Shown: piece after piece, positions 17,604 to 25,202 of the stretch | Position numbering within the stretch: position 1 is the stretch's first letter | Layout: each line of letters opens with the position of its first letter | From: Caulobacterales bacterium | GTDB lineage: Bacteria > Pseudomonadota > Alphaproteobacteria > Caulobacterales > Caulobacteraceae | Reading direction: 5' to 3' | Assembly: GCA_019510435.1 (NCBI GenBank) | Contig: JAEKKJ010000014.1 | Span: 62,001 to 126,000, forward strand | Length of the DNA stretch: 64,000 bases | Notes under the pieces: model-generated | What the model was told of the DNA's origin: nothing | Database searches by the model: none | The model's input: the letters and a program-made list of their open reading frames with translations, nothing else | Translations under genes and position numbers: made by a program

Positions 17604-18376
17604 GGCCGCGGGATCCGGTCGAACAGGGCGAAGAAGGCGTCCGTCGTGCGCGCTTCGGCCTCGTCCAGGCTCCAGCCACGGACCTGCGCCAGCCTGGCCA
17701 GGACATGGCCCACATAGGCCGGCTCGTTGCGGCGGCCGCGGTACGGCACAGGCGCGAGGTAGGGGCAGTCGGTCTCGATGATGATCCGCTCGGCCGGCAT
17801 GTCCGCGATCACCGCGCGCACGTCCTCCGCCGCCTTGAAAGTGGCGATGCCGGAGACCGAGAACCAGGCGCCCAGGTCGGCGCAGCGCCGCGCGAGCTCG
17901 GGGCCGGAGGTGTAGCAGTGCATCAGGAGGCGAAACGGCCCGCGGGCGAATTCGTCCTCCAGGATCTCGCCCATGGCCGCGTCGGCCTCGCGGGTGTGGA
18001 CCACCAGCGGCAGGCCCGTCTCGCGCGCGGCCGCCACATGGGCGCGGAACACCTGGGCCTGGATGTCGCGCGGGCTGAGGTCATAGTGGAAGTCGAGGCC
18101 GCACTCGCCGATCCCGACCACGCGGAGGTCGGCCGTCAGGTCGACGAGAGTCGAGGCGGAGAGCCCTGGGTCTTCCTTGGCCTCGTGCGGGTGGGTGCCG
18201 ACCGTGCACCAGATGTCCGGTGCGTCGGCCACCGCGCGGCAGGCGGCGAAGTTCGAGACCCGGTCGCAGATGTTGACCATCAGGCCGACGCCCGCCGCCC
18301 GGGCGCGCGCGATCACCGCCTCGCGGTCGTCGTCGAATTGCGGGGCGTGCAGGTTGACGTGGCTGTCGATCAGCAT
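17600..18376 (-). CDS. tatD: TatD-family metal-dependent deoxyribonuclease
   Basis: A 258-residue TIM-barrel metallohydrolase. Metal ligands are in LIDSHVNLHAPQF (a variant of the usual DxHxH, here SHVNLH), GECGLDFHY, VVHTREADA, the LMHCYTS histidine and TDCPYLAPVPYRG near the end. The family hydrolyses DNA in repair and quality control. It overlaps the MBL-fold gene and follows holB after 21 bp. Note that the first conserved His position (DCHCH in most TatD proteins) is occupied by an Asn-containing variant. Confidence 0.92.
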   Translation of the reverse strand: MLIDSHVNLHAPQFDDDREAVIARARAAGVGLMVNICDRVSNFAACRAVADAPDIWCTVGTHPHEAKEDPGLSASTLVDLTADLRVVGIGECGLDFHYDLSPRDIQAQVFRAHVAAARETGLPLVVHTREADAAMGEILEDEFARGPFRLLMHCYTSGPELARRCADLGAWFSVSGIATFKAAEDVRAVIADMPAERIIIETDCPYLAPVPYRGRRNEPAYVGHVLARLAQVRGWSLDEAEARTTDAFFALFDRIPRP

Positions 18377-18397
18377 GGGTCTTTTTGCGGCGGGGCC

Positions 18398-19399
18398 TTA
18401 GCCGCGGGCGGCTTGGCGAAGCTCCGACAGAGCGGTGAACAGCGCGTCGGCGCGGTCGAGGTTGAGCGCTTCCACCTCGCGCGGCAGGCGCTGCAGCGTC
18501 TCCCACGCTGCGGCCCAGCGATCAAGCGGGCCGATCCCCTGCCCGGCCTGGCCGGTCGCGAGGCGATGCACCCGGTCCGACAGGCGCTCGAACAGCAGCA
18601 TGAACTGCGCCGGGCCGTCGCCGCGGCGGAAGCCCTCCGCCAGGGCCAGGGCGCGGGTCTCGTCCACCCGGGGCAGGTCGGCCAGGAGGTCGCGGGCCGC
18701 ATCGTCCATGGCCAGGGCCGCGCCGGCGGCGAGGCTCAGCGCGCGGCCCGGCGCGCCGTCGGCCATGGTCGCCAGGCGCAGGGCGTCCTCGGGATTGGCG
18801 TCGGTGCGGGCGGACACGAAGGCGGCGGTGGCCTCGACCCCCAGCGAGGCGAAGGCCAGGCGCCGGCAACGCGAGCGGATGGTGGGCAGGAGACGGCCCG
18901 GCGCATGGCTGACCATCAGCAGCACCCCGCGCGGCGGGGGCTCCTCCAGGGTCTTCAGGATGGCGTTGGCGGCGTTGGGGTTGAGATCGTCGGCGGCGTC
19001 GACGATGGCCACCCGGTGCGGGGCGCTGGCTGGCGACTTGGAGAAGAACTCGGCCAGGCGCCGCGCTTCGTCCACCGGGATCACGCGCCGCGGCTTGCCG
19101 TCCGGCCCCTCGCGCTCCAGCACCAGGAGGTCCGGATGGCTGCGCGCCATCACCTGGCGGCTGACCGGATGGGCGGGATCGGCGCCCAGCACGCCATGGC
19201 GGGCGTCGGCCGGCGCGCCCAGCAGGCGCCGCGCGGCGCGATAGGCGAAGGTGGCCTTGCCCACGCCCTCCGGGCCGGTGAGCAGCCAGGCGTGGTGCAG
19301 GCGCCCGCGAGCGCGCGCCGCCTCGAACGCCGTCTCGGCCGCGTCCTGGCCCTGGAGCTCGAACACCTCCCGCGGATGGGCGACCTCGAGCTCAGCCAT
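18398..19399 (-). CDS. holB: DNA polymerase III subunit delta'
   Basis: A 333-residue clamp-loader subunit. The AAA+ features are Walker A GPEGVGKATFAYRAAR, Walker B-region VDAADDLNPNAANAILKTLEEPP and the SRC motif (RSRCRRLAF) that contributes the arginine finger. The start is set at the ATG giving MAELEVAHPRE (8-bp overlap with tmk) rather than an upstream in-frame codon inside tmk. The cysteine zinc-binding module found in E. coli delta' is missing: the corresponding stretch (PADARHGVLGADPAHP) has no cysteines. Confidence 0.93.
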   Translation of the reverse strand: MAELEVAHPREVFELQGQDAAETAFEAARARGRLHHAWLLTGPEGVGKATFAYRAARRLLGAPADARHGVLGADPAHPVSRQVMARSHPDLLVLEREGPDGKPRRVIPVDEARRLAEFFSKSPASAPHRVAIVDAADDLNPNAANAILKTLEEPPPRGVLLMVSHAPGRLLPTIRSRCRRLAFASLGVEATAAFVSARTDANPEDALRLATMADGAPGRALSLAAGAALAMDDAARDLLADLPRVDETRALALAEGFRRGDGPAQFMLLFERLSDRVHRLATGQAGQGIGPLDRWAAAWETLQRLPREVEALNLDRADALFTALSELRQAARG

Positions 19400-20027
19400 G
19401 GACCGCCAGCCGCCGCTGCACCGCGTCCCACACCTGCGCCTCCACGGCATCCATCGAGGCGGTGGCGTCGATCAGGGCGCAGCGGTCCGGCTCGGCCGCC
19501 GCGATGGCGCGGAAGCCCTCGCGCAGCCGCTGGTGGAACGCCTCGCCCTTGGACTCGAAGCGCATCTCCGCGCCGGCCCGGGCGTGGGCCCGCGCCAGGC
19601 CCGTTTCCACCGGCAGGTCGAACACCAGCGTCAGGTCCGGCCGCGTGCCCTCCAGGACGTGGGTCTCCAGCGCGCCGATCAGCCGCTCGTCCGTACCGCC
19701 GGCCGCGCCCTGATAGGCGCGGGTGGAGTCGGCGAAGCGGTCGCAGACCACCCAGGCGCCGCGCTCCAGCGCCGGGCGGATCACCCGCTCGATGTGGTCG
19801 CGGCGGGCGGCGTACATCAGCAGGGTCTCGGTGATCGGGCTCCAGCGATCGGCGGCGCCGCGCAGCACCAGGTCGCGGATGCTCTCAGCGCCCGGCGAGC
19901 CGCCCGGCTCGCGCGTCGCCGCCACCTCGCGGCCTTGGGCGCGCAGGCGCGCGGCCAGGCGCTGCACCTGGGTGGATTTCCCGGCGCCCTCGCCGCCCTC
20001 GAAGGTGATGAACCGACCGCGTGCCAC
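19392..20027 (-). CDS. tmk: dTMP kinase (thymidylate kinase)
   Basis: A 211-residue P-loop kinase phosphorylating dTMP to dTDP. Features are the P-loop FEGGEGAGKSTQVQRL, the DR motif region VVCDRFADSTRAYQGAAGG, the REPGG loop near the N-terminus, and the lid region around the DLPVETGLARAHAR segment. It is the first gene of a compact operon with holB, tatD, the MBL hydrolase and the PurN-like gene. Its start lies 31 bp beyond the double hairpin element. Confidence 0.97.
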   Translation of the reverse strand: MARGRFITFEGGEGAGKSTQVQRLAARLRAQGREVAATREPGGSPGAESIRDLVLRGAADRWSPITETLLMYAARRDHIERVIRPALERGAWVVCDRFADSTRAYQGAAGGTDERLIGALETHVLEGTRPDLTLVFDLPVETGLARAHARAGAEMRFESKGEAFHQRLREGFRAIAAAEPDRCALIDATASMDAVEAQVWDAVQRRLAVHG

Positions 20028-20058
20028 GCGGCCAAATTGGCCGGTTCGGAGCGCTTGT

Positions 20059-20133
20059 CTAGTGTCCCGATTCCGAAGTTCGCAAGCAGCTGTGGCGAGC
20101 TCGGACGAACTTCGGAATCGATAAGGACACTAG
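20059..20133. repeat. Long hairpin element A between rlpA and tmk
   Basis: Left arm 20059-20082 (CTAGTGTCC then CGATTCCGAAGTTCG) and right arm 20106-20133 pair over 24 bp, interrupted only by a 4-nt ATAA bulge on the right arm. The loop is 23 nt. The termini are CTAG. It lies upstream of tmk on the coding strand. It has no T-tract and is far longer than a usual terminator. Confidence 0.85.
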
Positions 20134-20147
20134 GCAGATATTTGTTT

Positions 20148-20224
20148 CTAGTGTGCTTTTTGGATCTGAAGTTCGCTCCGGCGCTCGACCCGGAAGCGGG
20201 CGAACTTCAGATCCAGCACACTAG
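20148..20224. repeat. Long hairpin element B, overlapping the rlpA stop codon
   Basis: Left arm 20148-20175 (CTAGTGTGC, TTTTT, GGATCTGAAGTTCG) and right arm 20201-20224 (CGAACTTCAGATCC, A, GCACACTAG) pair over 9 + 14 bp with an asymmetric TTTTT/A internal loop and a 25-nt apical loop. It has the same architecture as element A, 14 bp away, but with compensated sequence differences. The terminal CTAG contains the rlpA TAG. Confidence 0.85.
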
Positions 20225-21420
20225 AAGCTGTGGAGCACGCGAGCGTCCGCGAAGCCGATCTGCGCCACCCGGTCGCGCAGGGCGTAGGCCGCCACCTCAT
20301 CGTCCGGAGCCGGGATCACCACGCGGTAGAGCGTGGTCCCGTCGCGCTGCAGCGGCTCGATGGAGGCCTGGCCGGCGGGCGCCAGCTGGCTCACCGCGCG
20401 CTGGGCGTTGGCTTCGCTGGAGAACGCGCCGGCCTGGATCCGCAACGGCGAGGCGGCGCTGGGGCCGGCCTGGGCGATGACCTGGGTCTTCGCATCCAGC
20501 GGGTCCGCCAGCGGCTTCGGCGCCGTCGGCAGGGCGGGAAGTTCCGCCTGCGACACCGCGGTCGGCGCGGCGATCGGCGTCACGGCCGCCGCGATCGGCG
20601 CGTCGGAGATTTCCGCCCCGGTCACCGGCGGCAAGGCCTGGTCCGCAAAGGCCCGCGCGCCAACCTGTTGGGCCTGGGGCGCGGAGGCTTTCATCACCTG
20701 GCCGGCGACGGCCTTGCGCGAGGAGCCGGCGGCCAGCTCCATCACCGGGTCGATGTCGGCGGTGTCCGAGAGCGCCGAGGCCGCAGCCGGCGCAGCGGCC
20801 AGCGCCCTGGGCGGGGCCGGCGGCAGGCGGGTGGCCAGCGGGCGGTTCGACGCGGGGCGGGCGTCGGCATAGCGCACGCCGGCGTCGGGTCCGAGGAGCG
20901 GCGCGGGGCCCACGTAGCGCACCCGCACGCGGGCCAGGCCGGCGCGGTCGTAGCCCAGCTGGCGCGCCGCCTCGTGGCTGAGGTCGATGATCCGGCCGCC
21001 CACGAAGGGGCCGCGGTCGTTCACCCGCACCTGCAGCCTCTTGCCGTTGTCGAGGTTGGTGACCTCCACGATCGACGGCAGCGGCAGGGTGGTATGCGCC
21101 GCGGACACGGCGTTCATGTCGAAGATCTCGCCGTTGGCGGTGGCCTTCTCGTGGAACTCGTCGCCGTACCAGGAGGCGACGCCCGTCTGATCGTAGTCGG
21201 GCTGCTCTTGCGGCACGTACCAGACGCCGCCCACCTGATAGGGCGAGCCTACCTTGTAGACCCCCTGCCCCGGCACGGCGTGGCCGGGCGCAGGCTTGGC
21301 GCCGCCGTCCAGGCGGTTGGAATAGCGCGGCTGCACGCTGGCGCAGGCCGCCAGCGAGGCGCCCGCCATCAGCACGAGCGCCAGCCGCACGGTCCGACTG
21401 TAGTTCCGGGAAATCGCCAT
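20221..21420 (-). CDS. rlpA: Septal ring lytic transglycosylase RlpA-family lipoprotein with SPOR domain
   Basis: A 399-residue outer-membrane lipoprotein. The lipobox is LAACAS, with Cys26 as the predicted lipidated residue. A double-psi beta-barrel (about residues 80-170) contains ASWYGDEFHEKATANGE and RVNDRGPFVGGRIIDLS, with the catalytic-type Asp of the RlpA lytic transglycosylase. A low-complexity Ala/Pro linker follows, then a C-terminal SPOR domain (PLRIQAGAFSSEANAQRA) that binds denuded septal glycan. The stop codon lies inside hairpin element B. Confidence 0.93.
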   Translation of the reverse strand: MAISRNYSRTVRLALVLMAGASLAACASVQPRYSNRLDGGAKPAPGHAVPGQGVYKVGSPYQVGGVWYVPQEQPDYDQTGVASWYGDEFHEKATANGEIFDMNAVSAAHTTLPLPSIVEVTNLDNGKRLQVRVNDRGPFVGGRIIDLSHEAARQLGYDRAGLARVRVRYVGPAPLLGPDAGVRYADARPASNRPLATRLPPAPPRALAAAPAAASALSDTADIDPVMELAAGSSRKAVAGQVMKASAPQAQQVGARAFADQALPPVTGAEISDAPIAAAVTPIAAPTAVSQAELPALPTAPKPLADPLDAKTQVIAQAGPSAASPLRIQAGAFSSEANAQRAVSQLAPAGQASIEPLQRDGTTLYRVVIPAPDDEVAAYALRDRVAQIGFADARVLHSF

Positions 21421-21529
21421 GGTCCGCCTCCGACTCGAGCCCCATGGTCGGCCGCGATCCTTAGGACGGGGTTAACCATGCGCGGCCATGGAGACGCAGC
21501 CGCCGGGCCTGCTATAGGGCGCGGGCGCC

Positions 21530-21619
21530 GGACGGGTGGCCGAGTGGTTTAAGGCAGCGGTCTTGAAAACCGCCGTGGGTGCAAGCCCACCGTGGGTTCG
21601 AATCCCACCCCGTCCGCCA
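21530..21619 (+). tRNA. tRNA-Ser (TGA)
   Basis: This 90-nt class II tRNA has the acceptor stem GGACGGG (21530-21536) pairing with CCCGTCC (21609-21615). The anticodon loop CTTGAAA (21562-21568) gives anticodon TGA. It has a long variable arm, TTCGAATC in the T loop, and an encoded CCA at 21617-21619. Confidence 0.97.
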
Positions 21620-21639
21620 CAGCCCCTTCCCCTCCCGCC

Positions 21640-22038
21640 CTAGGTCAGATTCGCCGCCGGATAGCAGGCCGCGGCCGAGAGCGGCACCGCGATCTCGGTG
21701 ATGGCCAGTTCCAGGGTGTAGGAGCCGGTGACCGTGACCGTGCGGCCGCAATCGGCGCTGCCCGCCAGGAAGGTGGGATGGATGTCGGGGCCCACATAGC
21801 GCGACTGGGCGAAGGTCACCGTGGCTGTGGTGCTGCCGCAGGTGGTGGCGTTGACCGCCCAGCAGCGGGCGGCCTCGGCGACGGCGAAGTGCATGCCGTT
21901 GATCGCGCTGGCCAGCTGGGCCGTGCTGATGACGCCCATGACCAGCATGACGAACATCGGCAGGATGAAGGCGTACTCCACCGCCGCCGCGCCACCCTCG
22001 TGCCGCCCCCACGCCCGGATCGTCCGTCGAAGCCGCAT
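21640..22038 (-). CDS. TadE-like pseudopilin
   Basis: A 132-residue protein with the hallmark TadE N-terminus: a short basic leader, then GGAAAVEYAFILPMFVMLVMG, where the conserved Glu follows Val in a single hydrophobic helix. These minor pseudopilins are processed by the TadV/CpaA peptidase and assemble with the Flp pilus or its relatives. Its ATG overlaps the upstream gene's TGA (TGATG), so it ends a three-gene translationally coupled set. The C-terminal domain contains paired cysteines suggestive of disulfides. Confidence 0.85.
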   Translation of the reverse strand: MRLRRTIRAWGRHEGGAAAVEYAFILPMFVMLVMGVISTAQLASAINGMHFAVAEAARCWAVNATTCGSTTATVTFAQSRYVGPDIHPTFLAGSADCGRTVTVTGSYTLELAITEIAVPLSAAACYPAANLT

Positions 22039-22571
22039 CAGAACACCCTCATCCAGGCGGTGTGGGAGATCTGTCCCGGGAAGCTCTGGGCCAGCGTCAG
22101 GCCGGGGAACATGGCCTGGTAGTTGTAGCGGGCCTGGACCTGCACATAGATCTCGGGCCGGGCCTGGGGCTCGCCCACGTCGCCGCAGTCGTTCGGCTTG
22201 TCGTCGTCGGCGTGGGCCTCGAACTTCAGCGTGCCGTCGTCCTTCAGGCAGTACCAGCCCTCGTCGATCGGCGTCTTGATCGAGATGTCGTGGCCCAGCG
22301 AGGTGCCGCTGGCGGCGGTGATGATGGCGCTCTGGACGTCGGGACAGACCACGGTGACCGGCGTGTGGATGGTGTCGCAGGTGGTCAGGATGACCTGCGC
22401 CCCGGCCTGGCTGGCGGCGGCGACCTCGGAGGCGATGTAGGCGTAGCGGCCCACCTCGGCGACGTTCATGAGCGCGCCGGCCAGCAGCGTGCCCATGAGC
22501 GCCATCTCCACCGCGGCGATGCCGCGCTCGTCGCCGGCGAACCGGCTGAAGAAGCGGGCGCGGCGGCTCAC
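22038..22571 (-). CDS. TadE-like pilus assembly protein
   Basis: A 177-residue protein. GTG at 22571 is chosen because it overlaps the stop of the upstream Tad-domain gene (GTGA) and gives a standard TadE leader, SRFAGDERGIAAVEMAL followed by a hydrophobic segment. The extracytoplasmic part has several cysteines (TTCDTIHTP, VVCPDV, WYCLKDDG, DCGDV). It is coupled on both sides to the neighbouring Tad genes. Its role is minor pseudopilin or adhesin assembly; the exact partner is unknown. Confidence 0.82.
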   Translation of the reverse strand: MSRRARFFSRFAGDERGIAAVEMALMGTLLAGALMNVAEVGRYAYIASEVAAASQAGAQVILTTCDTIHTPVTVVCPDVQSAIITAASGTSLGHDISIKTPIDEGWYCLKDDGTLKFEAHADDDKPNDCGDVGEPQARPEIYVQVQARYNYQAMFPGLTLAQSFPGQISHTAWMRVF

Positions 22572-23893
22572 GAGACCAGCTGCCCCCGGCCCGGCATCTG
22601 CGAGTACGGCAGCGTCAGGCCGGCCTGGTGGCATTCGCCGTGATTGATGATCTGGGCGGTGCCGTTGACCCGCAGGTTGTCGACCACCATGCCGAAGCAG
22701 GACAGGCCGTTGCTGGCCTTGTTCACCGCGCCGGAGAAGGTGACGCTGGCGTGCGGCGCATAGACCATGCCGGTGATCGCCCAGGTCGGGCTGTTCCCGG
22801 CGAAGGTCAGGTCAACGCCGCCCGTGGTGCGCGGGTCCTGGTAGATCGCCATGCCCTTCCAGACGCCGGTGGTGGGCGCCTTGAAGTCGAGCGAGCCGCC
22901 GCCGACGAAGCCGTGGGTCCGCGAGTTGTCCGTGCCCGTGAAGACGATGGTCAGGGACGAGTCGAACTTCGTCTCGATGGAGTAGCCGTTCATATCCAGC
23001 TGGCCGTTGCGGATGATCAGCACGGTGCCCGGCGCGCTGGACTGGATGAACACAGGCCCGTTCAGCTTCATGTCGCCGCAGACATCGATGACGGCCCGGT
23101 CCTCGATCCCCAGCAGCATGTTGTTGGACGGGAACGGCGGATCGTTCTTCTTGTTCGGCGCCGTGTAGTAGTCGCCGCCGCACTTGTCGGCCGGGATATT
23201 GGCCTTCAGGCCGGAATAGGGGTCGAACAGCGCCCCGACATTGGAATTCTGCCGCACGGCGCAGCCGTCCGACACGCCATGGGCGTCCGCGACGTCGGCC
23301 TTGAGGCTGTGGCCGTTGCACTGGGCGTCGGTGTTGGACATCACGTTGCAGCCGGTGAGGTCGGCGTCGGGCGCGCCGTTGGTGCGGATGCCCTGCGAGG
23401 CCCCGCTGCCGGCGAGCGCCAGGATGCAATATTCCCGCGGCGTGTTGGCCTGGATGGCGACCGCGCTGGCCATGATCCGCTTGGCCGGCGCGCCGTTCAG
23501 GGTCATGTCGCCGCCGAAGCCGACCACCTGGGCCAGCAGCAGCGGCTGGGCGCGCTCGATCACCACGCTGAAGCAGTTGGTGTTGCCGTTCGGGCAGGTC
23601 GCCGCGTTGCTTGCGGTGATCTGCACGCCGTCCACGCCCTGGCGCAGGCCGTACTGGGCGGCGACGGCGCGCGCCTCGACGGCATAGCCTTCAGGCGTGC
23701 CGTTGGTCGCTGCGGCGATGGCCGCGGAGTCGGCGGCGATCTGCAGGCCCCGCTTGCCCGCATACCAGGATGCGGTCTCGGCTCCGATCCCGAGCGATCC
23801 GACGAGCACCGGCATCGCCAGGGCCGCGACGACCGAAATGTTCGCGCGCCGATCGGTGAAAAGTCGCCGGAAAAACCGTTGGATATCGAGCAT
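22568..23893 (-). CDS. TadG-like (Tad-domain) surface protein
   Basis: A 441-residue protein with the Tad N-terminal signature, a basic stretch then RRANISVVAALAMPVLVGSLGIGAET (quoted in part), giving a single N-terminal transmembrane helix. A YAGKRGLQIAADSAAIAAA helix typical of Tad/TadG proteins follows. The large extracytoplasmic portion is beta-rich with repeated Gly/Asn segments, reminiscent of a polymer-like or beta-helix surface domain. It lacks an obvious von Willebrand A MIDAS. It is the first gene of a translationally coupled trio with the two TadE-like genes. Confidence 0.82.
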   Translation of the reverse strand: MLDIQRFFRRLFTDRRANISVVAALAMPVLVGSLGIGAETASWYAGKRGLQIAADSAAIAAATNGTPEGYAVEARAVAAQYGLRQGVDGVQITASNAATCPNGNTNCFSVVIERAQPLLLAQVVGFGGDMTLNGAPAKRIMASAVAIQANTPREYCILALAGSGASQGIRTNGAPDADLTGCNVMSNTDAQCNGHSLKADVADAHGVSDGCAVRQNSNVGALFDPYSGLKANIPADKCGGDYYTAPNKKNDPPFPSNNMLLGIEDRAVIDVCGDMKLNGPVFIQSSAPGTVLIIRNGQLDMNGYSIETKFDSSLTIVFTGTDNSRTHGFVGGGSLDFKAPTTGVWKGMAIYQDPRTTGGVDLTFAGNSPTWAITGMVYAPHASVTFSGAVNKASNGLSCFGMVVDNLRVNGTAQIINHGECHQAGLTLPYSQMPGRGQLVS

Positions 23894-23996
23894 AGTCAGG
23901 CCCTCCTATTGGGGGTGTCGCCCAAGGAGTGTCTGAAGACTTCGTAAATTCGTCGTCGAAGGACGTGGTTTCGATGTCGGTAAGGCTGTTCGCCCC

Positions 23997-24533
23997 TCAG
24001 CTCACCTTTTCCACCTTTGCTGTGAGCCGAGGCCGCACATAGGCATGCCGCACGAAGCGGATGGTGCTGGGCAGGAACATCCCGAACTGCGGGTGATAGT
24101 CGTAGACGACGTCGGTGACGATCGCGCTCTCGTTGGCGGCCAGGTAACCGGAGGGCACGCCGGGATCGTCGGCGCCGGTGTAGGCCTTGTTGGCGGTCCA
24201 ATCGACGCGGATGGTCCCGTGGCTGTCGGCGCTGACGCTGGAGACGCGCTGCTGCACGGCGAGGTTCGGGAACGGGTGGATCATCGAGACGCTGGCCGCG
24301 AAGATGTCGTCGAGATCGGCATTGGAGACCTGGTGGCTCTGGGCGGTGATGTCGGCGATCGCCGCGGCGATGTGGGAGACGTTGCGCTGGGCCTCGTAGA
24401 CCTCCAGCGCCTCGGCCGCGGCGATGTTCAGCATGAAGATCACCGGGAAGATCAGCACGAACTCGATGGCCGCCGCGCCGCTGCAATCGCTGGCGGTCCG
24501 GCGCAGATGGCTGCGGAGGCGGGCCCAGCTCAT
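23997..24533 (-). CDS. TadE-like pilus assembly protein
   Basis: A 178-residue TadE/TadG-like pseudopilin with CSGAAAIEFVLIFPVIFMLN as the leader and transmembrane segment. The start MSWARLRSHLRR is chosen because its ATG overlaps the upstream stop codon (ATGA) and matches the short basic leader of the family. It then has a helix with EVYEAQRNVSHIAAAIADI and a beta-rich C-terminal half. A 103-bp gap separates it from the Tad trio that follows in the same orientation. Confidence 0.83.
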   Translation of the reverse strand: MSWARLRSHLRRTASDCSGAAAIEFVLIFPVIFMLNIAAAEALEVYEAQRNVSHIAAAIADITAQSHQVSNADLDDIFAASVSMIHPFPNLAVQQRVSSVSADSHGTIRVDWTANKAYTGADDPGVPSGYLAANESAIVTDVVYDYHPQFGMFLPSTIRFVRHAYVRPRLTAKVEKVS

Positions 24534-25048
24534 TGGTAGGGTTCGTTCTTGAACGCCAGCCGCGAGCCCAGGGTGACGCTCATGGGCCCGCTGCGCCCGA
24601 AGGCGGTGGCCAGGAACGGGGTCATCAGCGGCCACTGGTAGTCGACCTTGACGATGATGATGTCGCCCGCGTGGCCCGCGTTGAAGCTGCCGTCGGGCGG
24701 GCTGGTGGCCACGCTGCCGGCGTCGATGAACTTGGAGAACCGCTGCACCCCGATCGCCACGCGGCTGCGGCAGCTGACCAGGTCGCCGCCCAGCTGGTCA
24801 CAGATCTGGTCCTTGAACGCCGCCGCGCTGGTGGCGACGTCGTCGCGGTTGGTGCGGATGCGCCGCGAGGCTTCCAGGACGGCGTTGTCGAGCCCGCTGG
24901 TCATCATCGCCAGCATGGAGATCTCGAGCAGCGACAGCAGGCCGAAGAACAGTAGCGGGGCCACCAAGGCGAACTCCACCGCCGTGGCGCCGCCCTGATC
25001 GCGCAGGAATGCGCGGCCCTTCCGACGGTCTCGTTGCCACCTCGACAT
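24530..25048 (-). CDS. TadE-like pilus assembly protein
   Basis: A 172-residue TadE-like protein. ATG at 25048 gives a basic leader and DQGGATAVEFALVAPLLFFG; a TTG further upstream would add an atypical 23-residue extension. The hydrophobic helix is followed by MTSGLDNAVLEASRRIRT, typical of TadE, and a C-terminal domain with two cysteines (DQICDQL, VSCRSR). It is the first gene on the minus strand of the locus, and its promoter region faces the divergent VWA gene. Confidence 0.83.
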   Translation of the reverse strand: MSRWQRDRRKGRAFLRDQGGATAVEFALVAPLLFFGLLSLLEISMLAMMTSGLDNAVLEASRRIRTNRDDVATSAAAFKDQICDQLGGDLVSCRSRVAIGVQRFSKFIDAGSVATSPPDGSFNAGHAGDIIIVKVDYQWPLMTPFLATAFGRSGPMSVTLGSRLAFKNEPYQ

Positions 25049-25082
25049 GTGGCGCAACTTGGCGCTGCAATCCGAACGAGGC

Positions 25083-25122
25083 GTTAATTTGCGCGCTAAA
25101 GTAGAGTAAATACGCAATTAAC
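25083..25122. promoter_or_regulatory. Inverted repeat in divergent Tad promoter region
   Basis: GTTAATTTGCG (25083-25093) and CGCAATTAAC (25113-25122) form an imperfect inverted repeat in the AT-rich 154-bp space between the divergent TadE and VWA genes. It is a candidate operator controlling both directions. No matching regulator gene is adjacent. Confidence 0.4.
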
Positions 25123-25202
25123 CGGTCAAAATAAGGAGCAGTTATCCGTCCGGGGCTACTCAATCATCGCGAGTATCGGATCCACAATGCGAGTGTTCCG
25201 CG

